In this document: piece after piece, positions 22,643 through 34,605 of the stretch | How the letters are laid out: every line of letters starts with the position of its first letter | Numbering within the stretch: the stretch's first letter is position 1 | Assembly: GCA_034509735.1 (NCBI GenBank) | Contig: JACGWO010000003.1 | Coordinates: 9,052,001 to 9,116,000, forward strand | Source: Sesamum alatum | Taxonomy: Eukaryota; Streptophyta; Magnoliopsida; Lamiales; Pedaliaceae | Length of the DNA stretch: 64,000 bases | Direction: 5' to 3' | Notes under the pieces: generated by a model | What the model was told of the DNA's origin: nothing | Database searches by the model: none | Seen by the model: the letters and a program-made list of their open reading frames with translations, nothing else | Translations under genes and position numbers: made by a program

Positions 22643-24633
22643 TGTTAGAATAGGTGACCATGTAAGCCAATTTTGGCAGGAATATGTAACCTATGTCTAG
22701 ACAATTCTTTGGTATTTGATAAAACATTTATGAATAAAGAAGTGAAAATTCATATGGCAATACTTTGTTTACGTTCACTTATATCTGCATTTACATTTCT
22801 GTACACTACGCAAACAAAGCCCACGGACTGAGTAACGATTTCGGGGACTGCGACTACGCTTGGAGGTAGGTCCATGAAATCAGTCTCACTGAATCAGTCT
22901 GAAAATCTCCAAGTCAAGGAATCCCGAAAATGGGTACCGGGATTCCCTTTGAGACTTGCACTAAGCATCTGCTGTCGTATTTCATCGACGGGTGACGAAA
23001 GTCGTCTAAGCAGTGTTAGTGGGTCAGCATGCTAGGAAGCAGCTGACTGAGGTGACTCGCGGGAACCGTCTTACGGAGGACCTTGAGTATGGTCAGCAAG
23101 GTATGACGTGTATTCCCGTTTCCAACGGTACAGGCCAAGTCCTTTGACTTGAGGAAACTGCTGAGTTTACCTGTGCATCAGGTCTGTATCTTAGATATGG
23201 TGAGAGATTGCCAAAATACGCTTGAGTAGTCATAAGTCATGTCTAGTGCAGCTCGGGTGCACAAAGTGACAGTAGTTTTCAAGAAAGGATCTGTCTCCTG
23301 TCAAAAGGTATTGACAGTTGAGTCTCATGTATGCTCTGTGCCTTGTCCCTGAAATCTGTGGCCACAGTGACTGAACAGAAGGGAAAGGTTTCCCTTGCGG
23401 CGTTTAGTAAGGACAGACCGACACTTAGGTCCAAAATGGGTACCTGTTTTTTCCGTGCCCTAGACTCTAAGTGATGAGACCGAAGACAGAAGGACAAGTG
23501 TACTGTTAGAGCCTAAATGTTCATCCCCGAATATTTCACCTAGTCTCTAGTGCCATGGACCGTTGCTAGATGGCCAACCATGGTAACGGACGGATTCTAG
23601 GAATCCGACCAAGTCTAGCTGAATGGTGAACCTAAAGAGTCACACACTATCCACACACACTTAGTATTTAATTTGAAATTAAATATTGGAGTAAAGGAAT
23701 GATTAAATTAGATTTAATCGGGTCCTATATTTTCTTGGAAAATTAATTCCTTTTATTTGATAAAGAGAATTAAATTAATAAATAGGATTTATTAAAAGGG
23801 TTTGATTTAATGGGCTTAGAATAAATAATAATATTTATTTATTATATTATATTTATTCTTTTAGCCTTTTGGAATATTTAATGGGATTTAAATATTCCAT
23901 TAAATTAAAATCAACGGTTGAGATGGAAAGGAGATGGAAGGCTAGGATTTGTTTGACTAGGTCAAACACTAGTTTGACTAGGACTTTGACTAGGTCAAAA
24001 TCCTAGTCAAATTAGATTACTTAGAGTTTGAGTTTAAAGAGGATTAAACTCCTCCTCTATATAAACCTGCTTCCAACAATTGTAGGATGATGATTCTTGA
24101 AAACACACACAACACACACTCTCCCCTTCTCCTCATCTCTCGTCCGCGCCCTCTCTCTCTAGCAAGAAAATATTTCTTAGTTCTTTTTGTTCTTGGAACA
24201 TTAGAACTCAGACGAACCAATACCGTTAATTGATAACGTGTTATTGATTCGTCCACTCCAAAAATTATACACTTGTTCGTTGCTAGTACGACGTGCAAGA
24301 TACGTGGGTGGATCGTGTGTCACGATTTGGAGGGTCTCAAGAACGAGATCTTGGTGCAAAACGGGGAACAACGCGAGTAGCCGTTGAAGACGAAAACGAC
24401 AACGGGTAGGTCTCGTTTTATTTTTCGTCCCTCTTTAATTTTCAACTCTATGGCCTCCATGATTTCCTTATTTGCTTTATGATCATGAGATACACCGAAC
24501 GCCCGGGAACCTCAAGGGTACACCCCTTGAGCATGTTCTTTAAATTAAAAGCATGCCTTTTATTTTTGTATGTTTATTTTTATTGCGCTTCTGCATTCGC
24601 GCAATTCCCGGGACGATCCACCGATTTCTTTCA
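22643..24633 (+). repeat. 5' LTR of element B
   Basis: 1,991-base LTR from TGTTAGAATAGG to GATTTCTTTCA; the primer site starts two bases later. It contains the conserved CCATGG hairpin block (about 23,555-23,590), a CT-rich stretch and a TATA box before the presumed transcription start. Confidence 0.95.
24058..24065 (+). promoter_or_regulatory. TATA box in the B 5' LTR
   Basis: TATATAAA downstream of the conserved AAACTCCTCC stretch. The same box occurs at 43,047-43,054 in the 3' LTR and, reversed, at 9,242-9,249 and about 15,814-15,821. Transcription presumably starts some 30 bases downstream; I infer this from position and conservation only. Confidence 0.65.
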
Positions 24634-24634
24634 G

Positions 24635-24653
24635 TGGTATCAGAGCCCGGTTC
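24635..24653 (+). other. primer binding site of element B
   Basis: TGGTATCAGAGCCCGGTTC, one base after the LTR end; complementary to the initiator tRNA-Met 3' end. Confidence 0.94.
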
Positions 24654-26925
24654 GGTGTATAGGCCTAGGGTTTATGTGCGTTATAAGCATGAAACGTGAT
24701 ATTGGCATGTTTTTATATTAAATCTTGATTGTTCTTAATTTTAAGCATGTCGATTTTATTGCTTTTTAATTCGTGTGAATTTCTGAATGTTGGTACTTTT
24801 ATGTTTTTCTTGGGAAACGGGGTGGAAAATTGAACGAGAAACGACGCAAGCCGGTCAGCCGGGAAGGCTGGCCCCGCGCAGCCGCACGCTGCCGGCAGCG
24901 CAGACGCGCGCAGGCAAGGGAGGCCTGCGCGCGTCCGCCCAGCCGGTCGCGCGGGGCAGCGCGCAGCCAGGAAGGCTGCGCGCAGGGCAGCGCCTCCAAG
25001 CGCGCGCGCACACAGACAAGGGTGTCTTCGCGCACGCGCCCGGCAGGTGCGCTCATGCGCGCGCGCGCGCACGCAAGGCCGCGCGCCTGCGAGTCCGCGC
25101 GCGGACGGGCTCTGGCAGCGCCGCCAGGCGCGCGCGCACGCAGACGGAGGAGTCTGCGCGCGCGCGCTCGGCAGGCGTGCCCAGTGCGCGTCTGCGCGCG
25201 CACTGCGCACGGCACGGCCGGCAGCCAGCAAGCCAGCGTGCGCGCAAGGCAAGGGAGCCTGCACGCGCGGCGGCCTGCCGGCATGCTAGGCCGCGCAGGG
25301 CGCTGCCGGCCAAGCGCGCGCGCGCGCCCGGCCAGGCAGTGCCTGCGCGCTTGCCGGCGGGCCGCCGGTGGCGGCGGCAGCTGCTGCTGCTAGGGTTTCA
25401 GAACCCTAGCAGTATTTTTCCTTTTAATTTTTAATTATTTTCAGTTTTAATTTTTGAATTAATTCTGAAAAAAATCATTTTTGGTTCAATTATGCCTATT
25501 TTCTAAAAGACATTATTTTAGGAGTAAAATAAATTGGATTTGGAATCCCAGGGTTATTTTACTTAAAATAATGAGGAAAGGTTTTCCTAAAACGAGAAAA
25601 AACTATTATTACCAATGTTTGTGTTTTATTTTTTCAAACGTTGTGCACATATTCATTTATTATTTTGGATATTTATGATTGGAATCATATGTTGTTGGTA
25701 TTTTGTAATTATATGATTGGATCATGTGATTATGTGTGTTGGATGGAAATGGATGATCGCGAGCCCTAGACCGGATGTATGGTTTATTTTCTGTTGGGCC
25801 TATGTTCCTCTTTTACTGCTTTCTCCTTCTCTCTTTCTAGTTGCCTTGGAATAATAAGGCATTCTACCTCCCTCCTTATGTACTCCCCCGGGTTTTCGCT
25901 GGGGTTTCTATTTTTTAATATGTAATGAGAGTAGACTAGGAGTGAGGTTTCTATTTTTGTAATTGGTGGAGAAGAAGGAAGGACCACATGGAGAGCCCAG
26001 ACGGGAGGCCCCCTTGAAGTTTTCCATGAAGTGAAGAAAGAGAAAAAGAGACCAAGGCCCATCAGCATGATGATTGGGTTACTATTAATGTAATAGTATA
26101 GGGCCAACCCTAGATTGACCATAGATCCACTGCGGGCTCAGTGGGTCGCATAGGATTCGGCTCGTGATCATCCAACAGGGGCGTGCTAGGCTTTAATTTT
26201 GCATGTGGGTTATGATGATGAATGAATGGTTTGTTTATTTATCGTATAACTGCTGTGGATGGTTTATTTACGCATTATGGATGTATGTGTAGATATTTAT
26301 TTATTTGAGATCTCGGTCATTTCCTACTCTCACATTGGTTGGACCAATGTCAAAAATATTAGACCCTAAACAAAGTGGACATGAACTCTAGGAGTTTTGT
26401 CCATGCCTTCCAATCCATGGCATAGTGAGGAAGCTGCTTTAGGTCAATAGCGTGGTCTCACGAGTCGTGGCACGTTATTGTACTTAAAGGAAGCTGCATT
26501 ATGTCATGAACGAAAAGCGGGCTGCTGCTACCTGTCTCACGAGTCGTGGGGGTACCAGTGGGTCCGTGGCTCGGTCGATTGGGTTGGGTCTAACGCCCAA
26601 TTAACATGATTCGCTTGGAGTCCTCAGGATCATGTGAAAGGGTGAGGCAATAATTTTGGGAATCTCGTGGAACGAGAATGGTATGGAATACCTCCCACAG
26701 GATCTTTTCCATGCGAATCGTAAAAGCGGGGTATGGGAAAAATCGTTGTGGATCCCAAGCCCACTTGCAAAGGATTTTCCGAAAACCACATTTGAGAGTA
26801 CCGTGTTTTCGTATAAATAGTGGGAGGATTAAATGACTAAAGCCCATGCATTTAATTATTTTATCAAACCACCGTCTTTTATTTTCTGCTGATCGCGCGC
26901 TGTTCTCTAAAATGTAGATTTTAAA
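24654..26925 (+). other. long leader of element B with CpG-rich island
   Basis: About 2.3 kb of untranslated leader. A CpG-rich island occupies about 24,846-25,395, with alternating GCGCGC runs and at least two imperfect units about 128 bases apart (24,986 and 25,114). Its right edge carries a hairpin with an 11-base stem (25,387-25,412). The rest is AT-rich and collinear with the B1 leader. Open frames up to 215 codons on both strands in the island are rich in Arg and Ala, share no family signature and overlap each other; they are judged spurious. Confidence 0.85.
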
Positions 26926-27810
26926 ATGTCTAAGAACCCACTTTCCACCATTCTCGAAACAAACAAATTCAATGGAACAAACTACAACGACTGGTTGAGC
27001 AATCTCAGGATAGTCCTAGATTACGAGAATCAAGGCTACGTCATGGACGAGCCTCTCCCTAGGACCTTACCGGAAGGATCCACGCCAGAAGAACGTGAGA
27101 CGTTCGAGACTTGGCATAAGGATAACCGGAAGGTCCGTAGCATCATACTTGCTTCGATGACCAATGAGATTCAGAAGCAATATGAAAGGCTAGACGATGT
27201 CCCTTCCATTATGGCTCGCCTTAAGGATTGCTATGCAGTCCCGGACCGGCATACTAGGTATTCGCGACCAAGGAGTTCTTTGGAACGAAAATGACAGAAG
27301 GATCCTCAGTACAAGAGCACGGGGTTAAAATGCTTACCCTGGTGGAAAAGCTCGAGGACCTAAAGGCAGGTCTCGATAATAAAACGTACATAGATGTGAT
27401 CCTTCAGTCACTCCACCCTCCTTTGACCAATTTATCGTCAACTACAACATGAACGCACTTGAGAAGGGCATTCATGAGTTGATCAATATGTTGTGCAATT
27501 ACGAGGCAACGACTAAGAAGTCCACGCCTTCGATATTGTTTGGAGGTGCTGATCGACTTCTAATACGAAAGGCAAGGGTGCCGGACGTTGGAAGAAGAAG
27601 AAAGGGAAGGGAAAGGCCGTCAAAGCAGCTACGAACACTAAGAGTGTTCCCATTGCAAAGAGGGGAAAGGCAAAGGAAAGGGAAAGGTTGTCTCCAAGCA
27701 AATAGTCAAAGGCATATGACATATATATCAACTGCCGTGAGAAAGGGCATTGGAAGAGAGAGTGCCCCAAACTCTTCTCGAACCAAGGTATATATGTGAT
27801 TGAGGTTAAT
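26926..27810 (+). pseudogene. copia gag (element B)
   Basis: Structural protein of the particle. ATG at 26,926 opens 122 codons: MSKNPLSTILETNKFNGTNY, NLRIVLDYENQGYVMDEPLP, ETWHKDN, ASMTNEIQKQYERLDD, DCYAVPDRHTRY. A frameshift at about 27,265 then ends the frame, and the remainder (GLDNKTYIDVILQ, FIVNYNMNALEKGIHELINM) is spread over other frames. Near the end a CCHC nucleocapsid knuckle is readable at about 27,715-27,790 as NCREKGHWKRECPKLFSNQ; the first cysteine of the motif seems lost. At least two frameshifts make it inactive. Confidence 0.92.
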
Positions 27811-28200
27811 ATGGTGACTAGTTCTGCCTCTTGGGTATTAGATACCGGCTGTGGAGCTTACATTTGCAATGACTTGCAGGTGTTCAAAGAAAGCAGAAAA
27901 CTGGGTTAGCGGGGACATGATCCTGAAGCTTGGGAATGGCAAGGCCATCTCGGCAGAAAGCAGTAGGATCCGCCACTCTAGTGATTAGTGATAATATTAG
28001 CATAGATTTAGAGCAAGTTTATTTTGTACCCAGTATGATTAAAAACATCATTTTCATTCCATTGTTGGACAATAGTGGTTATGAGTTTAGAATCAATAAA
28101 AATTGCTTTTATTTGATGAGGTGTGGAATTGCTCATCTACTTGGTACATTGCATAACGGACTCTATATCTTGCAACAAACGAATTTCGTCCTCAATGCAC
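27811..28200 (+). pseudogene. copia protease remnant (element B)
   Basis: Aspartic protease region of pol, directly after the nucleocapsid knuckle. The active-site motif is visible at about 27,820-27,880 as SSASWVLDTGCGAYIC, with the catalytic DTG. Downstream residues (KLGNGKAISA and DLEQVYFVPSMIKN counterparts) are present but in shifted frames, with a stop at about 27,908. Confidence 0.85.
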
Positions 28201-29169
28201 AACACAAACGAAAAATTAGATAATAACGGGAACGCACGTCTGTGGCACACTAGGCTAGGTCACATATCCAAGATAGGATGAAAAGGTTGGTAGACTCAAA
28301 GAACCTAGAGGTTGGGGACTTGAGCAATCTACCAACTTGTGAGTCCTGTCTAAGAGGGAAAATGACCAAAGAAGCCCTTTGTAGGACAAAGCAGGCTTGC
28401 CACAGGTCTGTTGGACTTGGTCCATACAGACGTATGTGGACCACTAAGGACGTAGGCCCGAGGTGGGTTCTCCTACTTCATAACCTTCACCGATGATCAT
28501 TCGCGGTATGGTTATGTTTACCTGATGAGGTAACAAGTCTGAAGCTCTTGAGAGGTTTAAAGAATTCAGACTTGAAGTGGAGAACCAAAACCAACTGCAA
28601 AATTAAAATCCTACGGTCGGACCGAGGCGGTGAATACCTTAGTACGGAGTTCCTAGATTATCTAAAAGAACATGGTATAATATTCAGAATGGACACCTCC
28701 AGGAACACCACAATTAAATGGTGTCTCTGAAAGGAGGAATCGAACCCTGTTGGACATGGTTCGGTCCATGATGAGTTTTTACCAAATTGCCCTTATCGTT
28801 TTGGGGCTATGCACTAGAAACGGCGGCCAAATTGTTGAATTTAGCGCCTGCTAGTACATTGACCCAAACGCCATTATGAGATATGGCACGGCAAGCCTGC
28901 ATCCTACAACTACTTGAAAGTATGGGGTAGCCCCGCATACGTCAAGAGGTTAGTGGGAGATAAGTTAGAATCTAGGTCTAGCTTATGCAGGTTCGTTGGA
29001 TTTACCCTAAAGAAACTGCGGGTTATTACTTTTATGACCCCTTGGAACAAAAGGTGTTTGTTTCAAGAAATGCAGTATTCTTAGAGCAAGGCTTCCCGGA
29101 GGATATCCAACCTGATGAGCTTGATCTTGAGGAATCAAGTGATGGAATCCAGCCATCAGAGGAGGCCGC
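28201..29169 (+). pseudogene. copia integrase, N-terminal and core part (element B)
   Basis: Would insert cDNA into the host genome. It starts with the GAG-pre-integrase zinc region (LWHTRLGH at about 28,233; LPTCESCLRGKM), then core catalytic-domain pieces including SDRGGEYLSTEFLDYLKEHG (about 28,615-28,680) and the ERRNRTLLDMVRSMM helix (about 28,730-28,775). The C-terminal part is open again at 28,985-29,185: GYYFYDPLEQKVFVSRNAVF. Several frameshifts and stops separate these blocks. The gene is interrupted at 29,170-29,174 (GGAAC) by the nested A element; pol resumes at 39,825. Confidence 0.92.
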
Positions 29170-29174
29170 GGAAC

Positions 29175-31350
29175 TGTTGGAATAGGTGACCAGAAAGCCA
29201 ATAGGTTTGGCAATTTGTAACCTATCCGACAACTTGATGTGAATGTAATATTATGTGATGAATAAGATGAGTGTTCGTCACCAATGGTACCCTTCTTTGT
29301 TGCGCTCATCTTACATTTGTTAAAATGGTGTTTAACTTATATCGCAACAAAGCCCACAGACCATGGATAACAACTCGTGCAGTTGGGCCACGCATTGGAT
29401 GGTGGTCATGAAACCACTGATTAAGAGTTGGGTCTGAAACGTTCCAAGTCGAGGACCTCGAGACAGGCATCGAGAGTCCTATTAGACTTGCGTCAAGAGT
29501 CGTGTTCATTGGATGAGTGCCGTGTTTTCATCGGCGACAGGCGTGTGGGATGCCTACACGATCTTGATGGGTTGGTCGACTGGGGTCGAGCGACTGGACT
29601 GACTCGCGGGGATCATCATATGGAAGCCTTGGAGGCTTGGTCGGTATGATTGGTTTTCCCTGATTCCGATAGTACGGGAGTAATCCTCAGACTTGAGGGA
29701 TCATGGCAGTCGCGTGCACAGGACGGCTGTATCTTGGATCTGGCGAGAGGTAATCATTCTGTAAGATGATTATCATAAGCCTTGTCCAGTGCAGTCAGAA
29801 TGTGTAGTGAGGACGGTGGATTCCAAGAAGAGGATCCGTCCCTTGTCAGTATGTGACAGAGGTATCTCCTATGCACTCAGAGACACGTTTCATGCTGTTT
29901 GATGTTGTGGCCACAGTGGTTGGTCGAACAGGGAATGGTTTCCTGTGTCGACACAATGAAGCATACGTGGTCTCGAGTATTAAGCATAGATGCCTAGTCA
30001 AGGATGGGAACCGACGCCTAATTCCATACCCTAGACTAAGGCCGGGAGACGGTAGACGGAAGGATCGTACCCGTACGGAATCGGCGCCTAAATGTTCACG
30101 CCAATTCACCTAGTCTCTAGTGCCATGGACCGTTGCTAGACGGCCACCCATGGTAACGGCCCTTGTGGGACACGGGCATTGGATGGACGGGCCGATATTG
30201 TATCGGGCCCTTTCATTTAATCGGTAAATTGGATTTTCGATTAAATAGGAAAGTTGAGATGTTGAGACGTTGAATCTTTTAATTGGATTAAACGATCAAC
30301 CGGGAATAATTTTAAGTGGACATTAAAATTGGATTTAATATTGGGTTCGTCGTAATTGGATTACGATAAAACCCGATCCGTTAATTATACCGAGAGAAGA
30401 AAAATCCTAATTTGGAATAGGAAGAAGTTGGACTTCTTCCTTAATTAAACATAGCCGACATGCTCCCTTGGAGGAAGCAAAATCAGCCATGTTGCATCTA
30501 GGTGGTATGTGACTTGTCTCTTTTGGAAAGAGACAAATCAACTCAATCAAGCTCTTCCCTTTTGGTATGGATTTGATCATACCATAATTTTGATAGGCTG
30601 ATTGAAGAATTGATGGTGATTTGATTGGAATGAATTCTTGGACGATCCTTTGGATGAACCTAGACACATTCCATAATCACATTAATTATGTAACTATATA
30701 TGTTAGAATATATTACAACACCTAGCATAAGGTGATTCATTATTCAGTCCTTTTTCACAGGAAAAAAGAGAAAGACAAAAATCCTCTCCTCTCTCTCAAA
30801 TTTCGTTGCTGCTCCCTCCCTCTCTTACACTTGTGTTCGTTCACTTGATTCTTGAAATCAAGAAGAAGACACAAAGTTAAGTTTAGCAGAGAACAAACTA
30901 ATTCATTTAGTGCTTCTTTCTAACTTAAAACACGATAAACCGATTTCCTTCCTGTAAACCCGTTCTTTCTAGCAAGAAGAACGTGTAAATCTTCCCGTGG
31001 TGTGTGTGGATCACCTTGGAGAATCCATACGTTTGGATTTCGTTGAGCATTACGGAGAAAGGAACAACAAGCAAGTTATGCAACGGGAGACATACGCCTA
31101 AACAATCAAAAGGTAACGTGTGTTATTTACGCTTTTGGATTGTATTTCATTTGCATATCCTATGCCCTATAAGTGTTTAAATATATGTTTTCAAATTTAC
31201 CACATCCATACATCGAATCGCCCCGGTTGAGCCATCCAAAGGTACACTCCCTTGGGATCGCGTATTTTGAATTGATTTAAATTTCGCTATTTCTCGCTTT
31301 TTTCTTGCTTCCGCTCGCAACGCTCCCCGGGCGGATCCGCTTGTCCTTCA
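29175..31350 (+). repeat. 5' LTR of nested element A
   Basis: TGTTGGAATAGG to TTGTCCTTCA. Clean and nearly identical to the solo A LTR at 44,389 up to about 30,170; there about 100 bases present in other copies are missing, and beyond that the sequence is full of small indels. Confidence 0.92.
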
Positions 31351-31352
31351 AG

Positions 31353-31372
31353 TGTTATCAGAGCCCTGGTTC
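31353..31372 (+). other. primer binding site of nested A
   Basis: TGTTATCAGAGCCCTGGTTC, two bases after the LTR. It differs from the intact site at one position (GG to GT) and by one inserted base, in line with the error pattern of this region. Confidence 0.8.
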
Positions 31373-33430
31373 GATGTAAGGTGCATTTATGATCTATGTG
31401 TTTGGCATGATCCTATGGCTTTTAAAATTGGCTTTTAATCTGGCATGTTTAGATTACATAAATATATGAATAATATGATGATTCAATTGTTTTGGGGATT
31501 TAAATGGACTTTGTGGCATGCTTATTTTTGGGTTAGATTTGGATACTAAATTGCATGCTTATTTTCAGGAATAATATTAATTTTATTTTGCTGAAAACAG
31601 TTTTTTGAAAAAAAAAAAAAAATTTGATCGGGCTTGCGACAGTTGACACGCGCCCATTGCGTGGCCCGTGACGCTGCGCTAGGCGCGCGCGCCGCGCCTA
31701 GCTCACCGCCTGCTAGCTGCCTTGCATGCGCTCGCGGCGTCCTGGCCAGCACAACGGCCTGTGGCCGTTTTGGTGCCGTTTTCGACTATTTTCCCTAAAA
31801 AAATTTCGATTTTTACTGTATTTTGCTGCACAATATTCTGAAAATATGTTAATTTTGCATTTTGGATTTTGCGACTAGATATATTGTGATTCATTCCTTG
31901 AATTAACATTTCGCTTAATTAATTTGGGATTAATACCATTGCATTGTGATGCATTGTTTAAAATGCTCCATTAAATTTCAAACTTCTGAATCTTTGGCAC
32001 TATCTATTTTGTATATTTTATGCTTGTGTATTTGGACCACTCACTTGGGTATTTGGAATATCCATTTGGTTATTTATGCTGATTATTTGATAATTTCATT
32101 ATGAATAATGTTATGTTATGTGAGTTTGATGGAATCAACATGGGTATGGATCACGAAGCCCTAGAGCTTGCTGTTATGGCCTATGAATGAAAATTTGTTT
32201 TTTTTGTTTTTCTGTTTGGGTATGGGGCCTGCCGTTGCCTCTTGTTTTGGACTATCATCTCCCAGTATTTTCAGGCCTATATGATATTAAGGCTTGTTTC
32301 GTATTAATACTTACGGATGTTTATTACTTCAGTATTTAATAAGATGTAGATAGGATTGGGTGAGGTTTCCCATTTTTATCTAAGCAATTGGAGTCCGGAG
32401 GACCCCAGTCAGGAGCATCAAACGTTGAAACAGAGCAAGGCACTTCAAGGCCACTTGGCAATGACAATGGTGGGTTTATATTATAATTGTAAATAATTTT
32501 AGACCACTGCCTAGAAGGGACCAACTAGACTCACTGGCGGGCTGCAGTTGGTTTGCGTCGCATAGTCGGGTTTGGGGCTTGTGATCATCCTATACAGGGG
32601 TATCTCTATGTTTTATGCATTGTCGGCGTTTTTTATTTATCGTTTAATGATTGGATATTGATGCATGCTAAACACACCATAATGTGATTGAAGGTCGTCT
32701 GGTCCACGTTACAACTCTTCATTTGGGTTGGAGCCGAAATTTTAAATATTAGGGACCCTAGAACGAACTTGGATCAAAATGTTAATGTTGCTCTCTGTTT
32801 CCCGAGCTTCCCAATCCACAGTAGCAATGGGTGAGGACGGAAGCTACCCACTTACACCCAAGTGTGTGTCTCACGAGTCGTAGCACACTTTCTCTCCAGA
32901 GGAAAGCCTTGCACTACTTGTTGTGAACAACGAAAGACTGCGCTCGCTGTTTCCCTGTCTCGACGAGTCGTGGGTGAGGCGACAAGTTTGATGCTAGTGA
33001 TTTGGTTGGATGGGTCGGGGGGTCACCAACACTTGTAGTTTTCAGTTAACCCCCATGGGTATCGCTGTGGAGTCCTCGGAACCCATGCGAAATAGGTGAG
33101 GTCAAAATATCTGGCAATTCTCATTGGATCGAGAATGATATTGGCATATCTCCCAACAAGTGGTTCTTTCCTTTTCATTGTGAATCGAAAAGCCGGGGCA
33201 TTGGAGATCTACGCTGTGGGATCCCCAGTAGCCCAACATAGGAAGATGGTTTCCCGAAACCTCTCGCTTGAAGTAGTTTGGCGGGACTTTTCGTGTATTT
33301 ATAAATATTGTGGGATTGTGGTTTAAAGACTAAATAAGACCAAATTCTTCTTTTGTATTATTATCCAACTTTGAATCAATAATATTTACCATCTGTATCA
33401 TGTAATTTTCTGTTATTTCATATTACATTA
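31373..33430 (+). other. leader of nested element A
   Basis: About 2.06 kb, collinear with the A2 leader (15,148-15,236 and 17,225-18,029). It includes a poly-A run at about 31,606 and a short GC-rich island at about 31,628-31,765. No credible gene. The end resembles the TATAAATA...TGGG block before gag in B. Confidence 0.75.
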
Positions 33431-34605
33431 TAATATTTTAAGATATTGTTCTAAGAAACCTTTTCGATTTATCATGCATTCTTGAGTAACTAACTATTCA
33501 CGAAAACGTTATTTTGCTCCAAATGACAGAACCTAACTCGAACTGGCTGAGAAACCTGGAGGATTGTCCTCGGTTTTACGAGAACCAATGGCTAACTTGG
33601 TCTTGGACGAGCCGCCATCTGCCGACGCGATCTTACCAGAGGGGTCCCAGCCTGAAGAACGTTTGAACAGTTCGAGGAAATTGGCGCGGATGAGGGAACA
33701 ACCGGAAAGTACACAGTATCGATACTGGCTTCGATGTCTAACGACATCCAGAGCCTAGCAGTATGAGATTCGGCTTGAGACGAACGTTCTTCCGCCATAA
33801 TGCTCCGCTATGAAATGAGGTGTTATGCGACCGGTTTTTCGGTATAAGGCTATATTAGATTATGCGCCCACAAAAGCATTCGTTTGGAGCACCAAAGCTC
33901 GCTTGAAGGATGCGTCTGTTACAGTAGTTCATTGGGTGTGCATAGATGTCTCTCTTCCCTAGTTGAGATTTGATTTACTCTAAGGACCTTATAAAGGCTT
34001 GTCGCGGCTACTTATACAATGACACGTTATACATTGACTCTTCCGACCGTGATCTCCCTCCACCGTCGCTTTCCATCCCCATTCCTCGATGACCCCGTTT
34101 GTTGTAAAACTCACTAAACCATGACACGGCACTCTTGAGAGCTTAAGTTATTCATGAGTATGAATCAACATGCTCGGTCCAAATACAGGGCAACGACCCA
34201 CCAAGCCATATCTCGCGGCGCACGGCGGCTATTGCATAGGAGGAAGTAAGCTCACCTCGCACCTCTCCCAATCCGCGCGACCATGGCTTAAGAGGCCTTC
34301 CATCGCGTCGGACGCTGAAAGAGGTAGAAGGGCAAATGGGAAAGACTGGATTGTGGCCCAAAAGCTGCTCACCACAGGCCGGGGTCGTCCCTGGTTGCTC
34401 CTAGTTGGACCCGAGGCAAAGGGAAAGGGAAGGCCTCGGTAGGTTTCCGCTCACCCGGTCCAAGGCAAATGATGGTTGTCATGCAATGCAATTGCCAAGG
34501 GAAATGGCGCATTGCGACCAGAGGGAGTGCCACACTCCTCATCTCAGGTTGCACATACCAGGTGTGTTTATGTGGTTGAAGTCTAATAATGATTACTAAC
34601 TTCTG
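33431..34605 (+). pseudogene. gag remnant (nested element A)
   Basis: Recognisable mainly by DNA and short peptide matches to the gag at 26,926: the WLRNLEDCPR / RENQWLTW stretch (about 33,540-33,600), DEPPSADAILPEGSQPEER (about 33,610-33,665), then SIDTG-like segments and a lysine/glycine-rich tail near 34,420. No open frame exceeds about 90 codons because of dense indels. The start codon region (about 33,450) is altered. The nucleocapsid knuckle is at about 34,490-34,560 but broken. Confidence 0.65.

Noticed and set aside
24635..24653. tRNA-Met-like sequence
   Set aside because: Only the stretch complementary to the tRNA 3' end is present next to LTR ends; this is the primer binding site, not a tRNA gene.
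24787..25434. Open frames of 80-215 codons on both strands in the GC-rich leader island (also 8,066-8,630 and 17,232-17,621)
   Set aside because: They overlap on both strands, are dominated by Arg, Ala and Cys from GCGCGC runs, carry no domain and do not keep frame between copies. Composition explains them.
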